Program-made: the position numbers and the translations under genes
Shown here: positions 16,389 to 23,747 of the stretch, in pieces
How positions within the stretch are numbered: position 1 is the stretch's first letter
Layout: every line of letters begins with the position of its first letter
NCBI GenBank assembly: GCA_946482545.1
Contig: CAMLRX010000028.1
Coordinates: 1 to 42,952, forward strand
DNA from: an uncultured Flavihumibacter sp.
GTDB taxonomy: Bacteria; Bacteroidota; Bacteroidia; Chitinophagales; Chitinophagaceae
DNA: 42,952 bases
Reading direction: 5' to 3'
Notes under the pieces: generated by a model
Database searches by the model: none
Told to the model about the DNA's origin: nothing
What the model saw: only the letters and a program-made list of their open reading frames with translations

Positions 16389-17215
16389 ATCTGTCCCATT
16401 ACGTACATCGCGGTGAGGGTGGGCGTTGGGCTGCCCCCTTTCTTCTCCAGGGTAACAGCAAACGCCTGTGCCTGGGGAATATTCTTCATTTTAGTAACCA
16501 GGTTGCCTGCGGGATCCACTTCAAACACACCGGCATCTACGGGTTTTCCGTCTACAAGTGCCCATAACTGGTATTGTTTACCTGCTTCGGGAACAGGCAG
16601 GTTGTTGACAAGGAGATAAACATCTTTTGTATTGGTATTCCAGTAAACAGTCGCTTTTGCATCGGGCGAATTGCCAACGCCATTCATGATCACGGGCTGG
16701 TTGGCCGGATCCTTTAAGAGCGCCAGGCTTTTTTCCGCTTCGGTAATCCTATCCATCACCTCTTTGTTCTGCGAAGCGAGCGCGGCCTGTTCCGCCTTCA
16801 CCCCTTCATACTGACGGTAGAGGTAGAAATTAAGGGCAGCGCTTCCGATTAAAAGGATCAATGCTGCGGCGGCCATCCATCCGAAAGAAGGTGCGCGCTG
16901 CATAGTAACCACAGGTGCCTGCGGCGCTACTGGATCCACGGGGAAAGTTGGCGACCCGTTGGGGTCTATCTCAACAGTAGTGGGCGTATTATTGATGCCC
17001 GCCGCGGCGAAAATATCATCGAGTAACCCTGCGGGTGGAGGTACAGCGTTTGCAAGCAGTTGTTGTTCCAGTGAAAGCTCAAAGGCTTCACGGGCAGCAC
17101 GTACTTCGGGATAGGTGGCACAGGCCCGCTCGAATTCGGCGGCTTCTTCCTGTGAGGCCAGTCCCAGCACGTAGCTCTCAACAATTCCACTTGATATGTA
17201 CTCCTGCGTATTCAA
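16385..17215 (-). CDS. RskA-like anti-sigma factor (membrane-anchored)
   Basis: Single-pass membrane protein of 276 residues predicted to hold the neighbouring ECF sigma factor inactive. The N-terminal part (1-75) with IVESYVLGLASQEEAAEFE resembles the cytoplasmic sigma-binding region of RskA-type anti-sigmas; I see no HxxxCxxC zinc motif. A membrane helix spans about 111-133 (FGWMAAAALILLIGSAALNF), then a short coiled coil and the extracytoplasmic RskA domain (YLLVNNLPVPEAGKQYQLWA, and AFAVTLEKKGGSPTPT). It follows the sigma gene by 57 bases. The signal sensed is unknown. Confidence 0.9.
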   Translation of the reverse strand: MNTQEYISSGIVESYVLGLASQEEAAEFERACATYPEVRAAREAFELSLEQQLLANAVPPPAGLLDDIFAAAGINNTPTTVEIDPNGSPTFPVDPVAPQAPVVTMQRAPSFGWMAAAALILLIGSAALNFYLYRQYEGVKAEQAALASQNKEVMDRITEAEKSLALLKDPANQPVIMNGVGNSPDAKATVYWNTNTKDVYLLVNNLPVPEAGKQYQLWALVDGKPVDAGVFEVDPAGNLVTKMKNIPQAQAFAVTLEKKGGSPTPTLTAMYVMGQI

Positions 17216-17272
17216 CGTTCTATTACTGTTTTAAAGTTCCTGTTTGTGTTTGAAAGATGGTTGTTTTGTTTG

Positions 17273-17812
17273 CTATTTTAAATATTCTTTTAATTGTATC
17301 AATGCCGTTCGTATTCGCGTTTTCACCGTTCCCAGCGGGATGCCCTGCATTTGGGATATCTCGTCGTGGGTGTACCCTTTGAAATAAGAAAGGTCGATCA
17401 GTAACCGGTGTTCTTCCTTCAGTTTCTCCAGCACTTTCTTCAATCCTATATTGTCGATATCGGGCTTCACCACCTGGGTATACGCCTCGGTTACATCATT
17501 AAGTTCCGTATTTTTCTGGTTGTTCTGGAATCCTTTCGATCGGACGGTATCTATCGAGAGATTGCGTGTTACGTTGAGCATCCAGGTGAAGAGCCTGCCC
17601 TTTTGGGGATCGTAGCTGTCTATCTTCTTCCAGATGTTCACGAAGGCTTCCTGCAATACATCTCTTGCGGTTTCGCCATCGGTCACGATCTGCAGCACTA
17701 TATTGTGCAAAGCCCCTGAGTAATGCTCGTACAGATACGAGAACGCGTTGCTGTCCTTTGCTTTCAGCAAAGAGACAAGCTCCTGTTCGTTGTATTTGAT
17801 CGGCGTACTCAA
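17273..17812 (-). CDS. ECF-type RNA polymerase sigma factor
   Basis: Sigma-70 family, extracytoplasmic-function type, directing RNA polymerase to a small regulon. Region 2 is seen in ARDVLQEAFVNIWKKIDSYD and GRLFTWMLNVTRNLSIDTVR, and region 4 in DLSYFKGYTHDEISQMQGIP then LGTVKTRIRTALIQLKEYL. There is no ATG near the start: the frame opens at TTG 17857, and a second TTG at 17812 gives STPIKYNEQELVSLL, a normal beginning for these proteins, so I prefer 17812 (179 residues). It is upstream of the RskA-like anti-sigma gene, forming the usual pair. No promoter match to TAnnTTTG was seen, which would fit autoregulation from an ECF promoter. Confidence 0.9.
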   Translation of the reverse strand: MSTPIKYNEQELVSLLKAKDSNAFSYLYEHYSGALHNIVLQIVTDGETARDVLQEAFVNIWKKIDSYDPQKGRLFTWMLNVTRNLSIDTVRSKGFQNNQKNTELNDVTEAYTQVVKPDIDNIGLKKVLEKLKEEHRLLIDLSYFKGYTHDEISQMQGIPLGTVKTRIRTALIQLKEYLK

Positions 17813-17920
17813 GGCAATGTTTAAAAACGAATATAGGCTTTCCCGAACAACGCACAAAAAAAGTGGCTGTTACACCACTTACGATAAATTATGTCGGGGA
17901 GATTTTTCCTGCTGAAAAAA

Positions 17921-18298
17921 TTATGCCACTACAGCCTGGTAGGCGGCGGCATCCAGCAATGCTTCCACATCTGCAACATTATCCACGGTCATTTTCACCA
18001 TCCATCCTTCTCCATATGGATCGGAGTTCACGAGTTCAGGTGCATTGGACAGTGCCGGGTTAAGTTCAGTAATGGTGCCGGCCACGGGGAGGAACAGGTC
18101 GCTCACGGTTTTTACCGCTTCTACGGTTCCGAAAACTTCATTTGCAGCCAGGGCCTTTCCAACTGTTTCCACTTCCACATAAACGATATCGCCCAGTTCA
18201 CTTTGCGCGAATTCGGTAATGCCAATGGTGGCTACGTTTCCTTCCAGGCGGATCCATTCGTGGTCCTTGGTGTACTTCAGGTTATCAGGAAAGTTCAT
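17921..18298 (-). CDS. gcvH: Glycine cleavage system H protein
   Basis: Lipoyl carrier of the glycine cleavage system, 125 residues, moving the aminomethyl group between the P and T proteins. The product starts [20 protein letters not shown], and the lipoyl-lysine lies at K63 in [16 protein letters not shown]. The C-terminal [13 protein letters not shown] is also typical. The frame is open upstream to 18367, but the promoter at 18321-18351 lies inside that part, so ATG 18298 is used. The P and T genes are not in the window. It is divergent from the fasciclin gene. Confidence 0.97.
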   Translation of the reverse strand: MNFPDNLKYTKDHEWIRLEGNVATIGITEFAQSELGDIVYVEVETVGKALAANEVFGTVEAVKTVSDLFLPVAGTITELNPALSNAPELVNSDPYGEGWMVKMTVDNVADVEALLDAAAYQAVVA

Positions 18299-18320
18299 TT
18301 GATGTTTTTTTGGTTTGCTG

Positions 18321-18351
18321 CAAATATCTGTAAATCCAATCCAACTACAAA
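18321..18351 (-). promoter_or_regulatory. Promoter of gcvH
   Basis: Minus strand: TTTG (18348-18351), a 19-base spacer, GATATTTG (18321-18328). One mismatch to TTTG, 19, TAnnTTTG. The expected start is about 18 bases before ATG 18298. Confidence 0.6.
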
Positions 18352-18424
18352 ACCGTAGATGATGCAAAATAAATCTTCGGAACCGGCCGGTTTCTCCACT
18401 TCAAAACATTTAAATAAAAAAAGA

Positions 18425-18976
18425 ATGAAAAAGATGAAACTCGCGCTTGCAGCGCTGGCCTTAGTGGTAACCACAACCGTTTGCGCACAGGAAAAGACCG
18501 TTGAAGTTGGTGGCGCGCCTATGTATCCGTCTAAGAATATTGTACAGAACGCAGTAAACTCAAAGGACCATACCACACTGGTGGCCGCGGTGAAAGCAGC
18601 CGGCCTGGTGGAGACGTTACAGGGGGAAGGTCCGTTTACAGTTTTCGCACCGGTGAACCGCGCCTTCGACAAACTGCCTTCGGGTACCGTGGAAACACTG
18701 TTGAAACCCGAGAATAAAAGCAAACTTACCGCTGTATTAACCTACCATGTGGTAGCAGGAAAATACGATGCGGCAGCCATTATGGCCAAAATCAAAGAAG
18801 GCAATGGAAAAGCGGAGTTCACCACAGTACAGGGTGGTAAACTCACGGCTTCCATGAAAGGTAACAAATTGGTATTGATGGACGAAAGCGGCCATTCCGC
18901 CATGGTAACCATTAAAGATGTTTACCAGAGCAATGGTGTGATCCACGTGATAGATACCGTGGTGCTTCCCAAATAA
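18425..18976 (+). CDS. Secreted fasciclin (FAS1) domain protein
   Basis: Exported protein of 183 residues made of a signal peptide (MKKMKLALAALALVVTTTVCAQ) and one FAS1 domain, a fold used for adhesion and surface interactions. FAS1 features are the H1-like stretch GPFTVFAPVNRAFDKLPSGT, the YHVVAGKY motif and the closing H2-like GVIHVIDTVVLPK. The frame is open 22 codons upstream to 18359, but the signal peptide fixes ATG 18425. A strong terminator follows. The target of adhesion is unknown. Confidence 0.92.
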   Translation: MKKMKLALAALALVVTTTVCAQEKTVEVGGAPMYPSKNIVQNAVNSKDHTTLVAAVKAAGLVETLQGEGPFTVFAPVNRAFDKLPSGTVETLLKPENKSKLTAVLTYHVVAGKYDAAAIMAKIKEGNGKAEFTTVQGGKLTASMKGNKLVLMDESGHSAMVTIKDVYQSNGVIHVIDTVVLPK

Positions 18977-19023
18977 TACCGTGAAATAGCTGGTTTCTCA
19001 AGGCGGGGTTTTTCCCAACCCCC

Positions 19024-19052
19024 GGCCGGGCTTTTTGGTCCGGCCTTTTTTT
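19024..19052 (+). terminator. Rho-independent terminator of the fasciclin gene
   Basis: Stem GGCCGG (19024-19029) with CCGGCC (19040-19045), ten-base loop, then seven T residues (19046-19052) on the plus strand, 47 bases after the stop codon. Confidence 0.85.
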
Positions 19053-19097
19053 ACCCGGAACCGCGTTGTATCTTAGCCACGAACCATTTCATTTTTC

Positions 19098-19493
19098 ATG
19101 ACGCGCAAAACCGGCTACTGGCTTCTCGCAATACTCTGGACCTCCATCATCATCTTTCTGCTCTGTATGCCAGGATCACAAGTGCCTAAAACCGCCGGAA
19201 GTTTTAAGTTTCCCCCCGGTACTGATATGGCCGTGCATGTGGTACTCTTCGCTGTCCTGCACGTGCTTTGGGCCCGCTCATTCCAACGGGGTTTTATCAG
19301 TTCAAAGTATTCAATCCGGATAGGAAGTTTTATTGTAGCATTCGGGATCGTAATGGAGTTCATCCAATACTTTTTCGTGCCGAACCGCTCCTTTGAATGG
19401 GAAGATATTGTAGCGGATATTCTGGGCGTGGCGATAGGGCATTACTACCTGAATCTGTATGCTAAAAGGCAGGCAATAAAAAAGCCCCTGTAG
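19098..19493 (+). CDS. VanZ-family membrane protein
   Basis: Small inner-membrane protein of 131 residues with about four hydrophobic segments, of the VanZ-like family. Family features are the first helix WLLAILWTSIIIFLLCMPGS, the DMAVHVVLFAVLHVLW region, and EFIQYFFVPNRSFEWEDIVA followed by DILGVAIGHY. VanZ itself gives low-level teicoplanin resistance, but most members in non-resistant genomes have unknown roles, so no resistance is claimed. A TATCTTAG sequence at 19069-19076 is a possible -7 element. The last codons overlap a terminator hairpin that belongs to the small-RNA candidate on the other strand. Confidence 0.88.
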   Translation: MTRKTGYWLLAILWTSIIIFLLCMPGSQVPKTAGSFKFPPGTDMAVHVVLFAVLHVLWARSFQRGFISSKYSIRIGSFIVAFGIVMEFIQYFFVPNRSFEWEDIVADILGVAIGHYYLNLYAKRQAIKKPL

Positions 19494-19562
19494 AAACAGG
19501 GGCTGTAACCAAAACTAACTGCTTATGAGAAAATTGACTGCTTTTCTTCTATACTTTCTTAA
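19477..19562 (-). ncRNA. Candidate small RNA with its own terminator (unnamed)
   Basis: On the minus strand a perfect -7 element TAGTTTTG (19566-19573) is followed, from about 19562, by some 85 bases without a convincing open frame and then by a strong Rho-independent terminator: AGCCCCTGT paired with ACAGGGGCT (19483-19491 with 19496-19504) and a T run. The body carries two near-identical 14-base units, AAGCAGTTAGTTTT and AAGCAGTCAATTTT (19511-19524 and 19530-19543), five bases apart. A -33 TTTG at the usual distance is not seen. It is antisense to the end of vanZ by its terminator only. An alternative is a terminator for the SafE-like gene ending at 19663. Confidence 0.45.
19483..19504 (-). 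terminator. Strong Rho-independent terminator
   Basis: Perfect 9-bp stem around a four-base loop, followed on the minus strand by six T residues. It overlaps the vanZ stop codon (19491-19493). It ends the small-RNA candidate or, less likely, the cco-locus transcript that stops coding at 19663. Confidence 0.85.
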
Positions 19563-19662
19563 TGGCAAAACTAATACCAATAAAGGGTGTAGTGCTGTTA
19601 AGAAAAGATTAAAGCACGTATAAAAGTTACATTGTTTTTTTCATAATACCTAATTTCTGCCG

Positions 19663-20394
19663 CTAATTATTTGCGCAGTGTATGGCGCCTTTCATGAGGT
19701 TGTTGATCTCCGGACTTAAGAACGGAATACCCAGATTCATGCCCCTTAAAATCAATAAAACGCCCGCCAGTATTGAAATGTATGGAATCATCCTTTTGTA
19801 GGAGGCCCTTACCGATGCCCGGAAAAAGAAGCCGAACGCAGAGAGTGCCAGCAAAGCGGGGATGGTACCCACCCCGAAAGCAGTCATAAAAAACGCCCCG
19901 TCGGCCACCGATTGCGACATGCCGGAAGCGGAAATTACAGCCAGGTAAACGACCCCGCAGGGCAAAAATCCATTGCCAATTCCAATCAGGAAAGGGGCAT
20001 AATGCTTTTTACTGTGGAACCAGTTCCCCGTAAAATGTTGCAGTTTGGCCACATATTTTGGTGCAGGTCCTTTCCTTTTGTACCACTTCCCTGACAAAAC
20101 GACTAAAATAATGAGCACTCCCGCGATTACCGAGAACCATTGGTGCCAGCGGTATTCATAAAAGGTTCTGCCGATCAGTCCTGCTCCGGTGCCGATCACC
20201 GCGTAACTCAATACGCGTCCTAAATTATAAAGACCTATACTCCCCCACCGTTTCCACATCCCTCCGTTCATGCCTGGTAACGCAAAAGCGATGGGCCCAC
20301 ACATGCCCACGCAATGCATACTGCTGATGGCGCCCAGTACCACAGCCGGCAGGAACAACGAGAAGTTCACACTCAGTAGATGGATACCGGACAT
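19663..20394 (-). CDS. Sulfite exporter TauE/SafE-family membrane protein of the cbb3 locus
   Basis: Inner-membrane protein of 243 residues, COG2836-like, seven or so membrane segments, with the motif SSMHCVGMCGPIAFALPG near the N terminus. That cysteine and methionine-rich motif and the location at the end of ccoNOQPGH suggest a role in copper handling or maturation of the cbb3 oxidase; in this group of proteins the sulfite-export name is only inherited from the family. Its start overlaps the end of ccoH by 22 bases, so it is co-transcribed. The exact function is inference from context. Confidence 0.85.
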   Translation of the reverse strand: MSGIHLLSVNFSLFLPAVVLGAISSMHCVGMCGPIAFALPGMNGGMWKRWGSIGLYNLGRVLSYAVIGTGAGLIGRTFYEYRWHQWFSVIAGVLIILVVLSGKWYKRKGPAPKYVAKLQHFTGNWFHSKKHYAPFLIGIGNGFLPCGVVYLAVISASGMSQSVADGAFFMTAFGVGTIPALLALSAFGFFFRASVRASYKRMIPYISILAGVLLILRGMNLGIPFLSPEINNLMKGAIHCANN

Positions 20395-20813
20395 GATTGG
20401 TAGTATTTTTTACCCGCTTTCTCCCAACTGATTTTCACCTGGTAATCTCCTGTTGATAACACCGATTTATCCAGTTCAAAAACACCGGAACCAGTGGTGG
20501 TAAAACGCATTTTCCGGTCGCGGGCAGCATCCGAAGCATAATAGAACCACAGTTCTCCTTCCGATGGAAAGTTCAGGGAGTCGGGCCATTGAAAGCGAAG
20601 CGTTTCCTTATCCTGCGATACAGCCGCGTTCATATCATGCCGCTGTGCGTTGGTGATGCCATCAATTTTTTCCTGGTAGGCCAGTTCTTCTTCATAATAA
20701 TTCTTCGTTACCAGTTCCGTTTTCACGCCATTACTTTTAAACACCAGCGTTCCAATGAGTGTGGCGAACAAAATGAAAACGATCAGGATTCCTTTTCCCC
20801 AGTTCATGGTCAT
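20373..20813 (-). CDS. ccoH: FixH/CcoH-family cbb3 oxidase assembly protein
   Basis: Membrane-anchored protein of 146 residues, FixH family, needed for stable cbb3 oxidase assembly. One N-terminal helix (GKGILIVFILFATLIGTLVF) is followed by KNYYEEELAYQEKIDGITNA, a typical FixH stretch, and a periplasmic beta-domain ending KISWEKAGKKYYQSCPVSIY. The frame is open to 20996 but that part lies inside ccoG. ATG 20813 is four bases after the ccoG stop; ATG 20807 two codons later is equally possible. Confidence 0.88.
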   Translation of the reverse strand: MTMNWGKGILIVFILFATLIGTLVFKSNGVKTELVTKNYYEEELAYQEKIDGITNAQRHDMNAAVSQDKETLRFQWPDSLNFPSEGELWFYYASDAARDRKMRFTTTGSGVFELDKSVLSTGDYQVKISWEKAGKKYYQSCPVSIY

Positions 20814-20817
20814 TCGT

Positions 20818-22221
20818 TTAAGGTTGAACGGGGCCCAGGAAACTGGTTGCTGTATGCGCCAGTTTCTTATCGCCCTCGTAAATATTGATTTGCAATGCCG
20901 TTTTACGGCCCTGGATGTTTTGTTGTGGCAACACAATAAAGAAAGTGCCTTCCCCCTGTGCCTGCGGCGCCACGTGCAACGAACGTTTCCCGACATATTC
21001 CACCCTTGCCCCGGGGAAATCCACTTCCAAAGTAAGCTCCAGCGGATGAATGGTTTTATTGGACAGCTTTACATTGTACAGGTTGGAAAGACTATCTGTG
21101 CCCCTTTCCTGGTACAACATACCGGGCGCGCGCAACACGGTAACGATCACATCTTTCCGGGTATAGATCATGAAAGAAAGTAATCCGACAATCACCAGCA
21201 ACAGCGCCGAATACAACTTCATACGGCCGGTAAAACGCAGTGGCTGCTTTTTAGCGATAGAGTTCTCTGAAGCATACCGGATCAGGCCAAGGGGTTTTCC
21301 AATACTTTCCATCATACGGTCGCAGGCATCTATACAGGCCGTGCAGCCCACACATTCCATCTGTATACCGTTTCGGATATCTATGCCCGTTGGACATACC
21401 TTCACACACTGGAAACAATCAATACAATCGCCGCCGGAAGTATTTCCCTTTTTGAATTTTCCCCTTGGCTCCCCGCGGTTGTAATCGTAAGCCACGGCCA
21501 CGGAATTTTTATCCAGTAACACACCCTGCAACCTGCCGTACGGACAAACAACGGTACAGGCCTGTTCTCGGAAGAAAGCATAGACACTGTAAAATATACC
21601 CGTGAAAATGATGAGGGAAAAGAACCCACCAAGGTGTTCAGTTACCGGTTCGGTAATGATTTTTTTCAGGTCGTGTATCCCAATGATATAGGCCAGGAAT
21701 GTATTCGCAATAAGGAAAGAAAGCAGGAAGAACGCGATGTGTTTACCCGTTTTACGGATGATTTTCTCCGTGGTCCAGGGGGCTTTGTTCAGTAATTTCT
21801 GCTGCGCTGCAGAACCTTCGATCCAGTATTCGAGCCTGCGGAAAAGCATTTCCATAAAGATGGTCTGCGGGCAGGCCCAACCGCAGAACAACCTTCCGAA
21901 CGCGGCGGTGAAAAGAATAATGAACACGATGAACGCGATCATGGCCAGGGCGAAGATGAAGAAATCCTGGGGCCAGAATACTTTGGTGAAAAGAATGAAC
22001 TTTCCCTGCGGGATATTGATCTGAAAAAGGGGTACCCCATGAATATAAATGAACGGCACGCTGAAGAACAATACAAAATAGGCCCAACTCAATACCGTGC
22101 GGCGGTTGTACCATTTTCCTTTTGGCTGTTGCGCATAAATCCAGTTGCGCTTGCCGGTGGCGGAAACGGTGGCGAGGGTGTCGCGGAAGGTTTGGGATGG
22201 TATGGTGGATGGATCGGGCAT
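20818..22221 (-). CDS. ccoG: Cytochrome c oxidase accessory protein CcoG (FixG family)
   Basis: Inner-membrane iron-sulfur protein of 467 residues that reduces Cu(II) for cbb3 oxidase maturation. About five membrane helices; cysteine motifs at 113/117 (FCGWACP) and 222/226 (CTVVCP), then a double 4Fe-4S ferredoxin domain with cysteines at 266, 269, 272, 276 and 290, 293, 296, 300. The C-terminal part is an immunoglobulin-like periplasmic domain. The frame extends to a GTG at 22251, but that codon lies inside the left arm of the repeat element, so ATG 22221 (PDPSTIPSQTF) is preferred. Confidence 0.95.
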   Translation of the reverse strand: MPDPSTIPSQTFRDTLATVSATGKRNWIYAQQPKGKWYNRRTVLSWAYFVLFFSVPFIYIHGVPLFQINIPQGKFILFTKVFWPQDFFIFALAMIAFIVFIILFTAAFGRLFCGWACPQTIFMEMLFRRLEYWIEGSAAQQKLLNKAPWTTEKIIRKTGKHIAFFLLSFLIANTFLAYIIGIHDLKKIITEPVTEHLGGFFSLIIFTGIFYSVYAFFREQACTVVCPYGRLQGVLLDKNSVAVAYDYNRGEPRGKFKKGNTSGGDCIDCFQCVKVCPTGIDIRNGIQMECVGCTACIDACDRMMESIGKPLGLIRYASENSIAKKQPLRFTGRMKLYSALLLVIVGLLSFMIYTRKDVIVTVLRAPGMLYQERGTDSLSNLYNVKLSNKTIHPLELTLEVDFPGARVEYVGKRSLHVAPQAQGEGTFFIVLPQQNIQGRKTALQINIYEGDKKLAHTATSFLGPVQP

Positions 22222-22246
22222 TTTTTGTTTTCTATAGTGGTTATTT

Positions 22247-22461
22247 TTCACGCAAAGACGCGAGGGAGCAAGGACGCAAGGGGCGGTTTATTGGATGAAA
22301 CCCCGATGCTTTTTAAGATGTATGTAAATGATGCTATTCGCACTGCTATTAGTTGAGCTACTATTAATAAACTTGTTATAAGAAGGTTAGCAATAAAAGC
22401 AGCAAGAACGATCCCAACCATCAAGGCTTTGCGTCCTTGCTCCCTCGCGTCTTTGCGTGAA
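22247..22461. repeat. Inverted-repeat element, copy 2, inserted in the cbb3 operon
   Basis: Perfect 33-bp inverted arms, 22247-22279 and 22429-22461, beginning TTCACGCAAAGACGCGAGGG. The element fills nearly the whole gap between ccoP (stop 22463) and ccoG (start 22221). The outer sequence is the same family as copy 1 at 9030-9221 but the 149-base centre is unrelated and AT-rich. No transposase or target duplication is visible. Transcribed, the arms would form a very stable stem in the middle of the operon. Confidence 0.88.
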
Positions 22462-22462
22462 C

Positions 22463-23551
22463 TTATTCCTCAAACAAATCCCCCTGCTTCTCCTTCGCCC
22501 CCGCGGGATTCGTTCCTTTCAATGTTTTGATATACGACGCCAGTTGCGCGATCTGTGAAGGCGAGAAATCATCTTTCCAGGCTTTCATCCCTTTTTCAGG
22601 AACACCATATTTAATTGTTTTGAAAATATCTTTCACGGAACCACCGTGCAGCCAGTACGCATCAGTAAGATTGGGACCTACGCCACCCTCACCCGCTTTA
22701 CCGTGACATGCCACACAACTGGCGATGAACACATTTTTCCCCGCGGTGAGTTGCGCGGCATCGCTGATCATTTCCACATTGCTTTCATCTACACGGTTGG
22801 CGGCTTTTTTAAGGTATTCCTCCTGCTCACGTTCTGCGTTTTCCATCGCGATGCGAAATTCTTCGGCGCTGGAAGGCGCGGTTTCAGAAACATGGAAACG
22901 CCAGAGATAGATTACACTGAAGATAATGGTGAGGTAAAACCCATAGAGCCACCAGGGTGGCAGACGGTTATCCAGTTCGCGGATACCATCATAATCGTGC
23001 CCCATATCGATGGAAGCTTCTTTCTCTTTCGACACGAATCCGTTCCATCTTTCGAACCAGGATGGCCCCTGCTTTTTTTCCGCTTCAGCAACCGGTGTTT
23101 TTACCTTTTGCAATCCGAGTAAAAAACGGAGGTTGAAAAGGAGCGCCACGATGATGATGAGTTCCAGCGCGATGATGGACATCATGGTGAAGAAGGAAAA
23201 ATTTGAAAGTCCTTCCACCGCCTGAAAGGGTACGGCTGCGGGCGCCGCTGTTTCTTCCTGCGCAAAAGCGGGTACCGTCATAAAGAGCAGGAAGAGTATT
23301 GTAGTGGTTTGTGTAGCTTTTTTCAGCTTCTCCATTTTTTCCCTGAATACCTGAGAAGCGCCCAGTACCACATTGGCCAGCACGCCGATGGCGATGAGTA
23401 ATCCAATGATCACCACCAACAATACGATGGCAACAGGATGTTCAATTTCGGATGGACGGGGCGGCCCTTCCGCGCGGAGTTGCGTGGGGAGGAGCAGCGC
23501 CGTTAAGCACAGGGCCGGCATATATTTCTGAAGCATAGATCTGGAAAACAT
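22463..23551 (-). CDS. ccoP: cbb3-type cytochrome c oxidase subunit III, mono-haem form
   Basis: Membrane-bound cytochrome c that passes electrons to the oxidase, 362 residues. A single haem c site is present, CVACH at 279-283, whereas proteobacterial CcoP usually has two. The N-terminal half has a signal-like helix, a second helix (about 38-64), another at 82-98 and one at 120-141; the family helix PPWWLYGFYLTIIFSVIYLW is at about 198-217. ATG 23551 lies 16 bases after the ccoQ stop; ATG 23536 is an alternative. The frame also opens at a TTG at 23590 inside ccoQ, which I reject. Confidence 0.93.
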   Translation of the reverse strand: MFSRSMLQKYMPALCLTALLLPTQLRAEGPPRPSEIEHPVAIVLLVVIIGLLIAIGVLANVVLGASQVFREKMEKLKKATQTTTILFLLFMTVPAFAQEETAAPAAVPFQAVEGLSNFSFFTMMSIIALELIIIVALLFNLRFLLGLQKVKTPVAEAEKKQGPSWFERWNGFVSKEKEASIDMGHDYDGIRELDNRLPPWWLYGFYLTIIFSVIYLWRFHVSETAPSSAEEFRIAMENAEREQEEYLKKAANRVDESNVEMISDAAQLTAGKNVFIASCVACHGKAGEGGVGPNLTDAYWLHGGSVKDIFKTIKYGVPEKGMKAWKDDFSPSQIAQLASYIKTLKGTNPAGAKEKQGDLFEE

Positions 23552-23567
23552 ACAAATGAGTTTGCGG

Positions 23568-23741
23568 TTAGTGGTTCTGTTCGGGGTCAAGTGGAATATG
23601 ACTGATCTCTTCTATCAATCTTTTGTCAGCTTTGAGGGTCCAGATCAGCATCAGGCTGAAGAACCCGGTGAACAGCAGCAGCGAGATCAATCCGAAGATG
23701 CTTACACCGCTGATGGATTCGATATAGTTGATGAATTTCAT
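23568..23741 (-). CDS. ccoQ: Small cbb3 oxidase subunit CcoQ-like
   Basis: A 57-residue protein between ccoNO and ccoP, with one membrane helix: MKFINYIESISGVSIFGLIS is followed by LLLFTGFFSLMLIWTLKADK and a short charged tail ending in PLDPEQNH. Size, single helix and exact position match the CcoQ subunit that stabilises the complex. It starts six bases after the ccoNO stop. Sequence conservation of this family is low, so the name rests mostly on context. Confidence 0.85.
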   Translation of the reverse strand: MKFINYIESISGVSIFGLISLLLFTGFFSLMLIWTLKADKRLIEEISHIPLDPEQNH

Positions 23742-23747
23742 GGCCGG

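Noticed and set aside
19098..19493. Glycopeptide resistance by VanZ
   Set aside because: No vanA-type genes are near, and VanZ-like proteins are common in bacteria that do not need them for resistance.
19526..19618. Short plus-strand frame beginning MRKLTAFLLYFL, like a SusC signal peptide
   Set aside because: It lies over the minus-strand small-RNA candidate, has no promoter and turns polar after 14 residues; likely chance.
22039..22356. Plus-strand open frame crossing the ccoG start and repeat copy 2
   Set aside because: Antisense to ccoG for most of its length and ending within the repeat centre.
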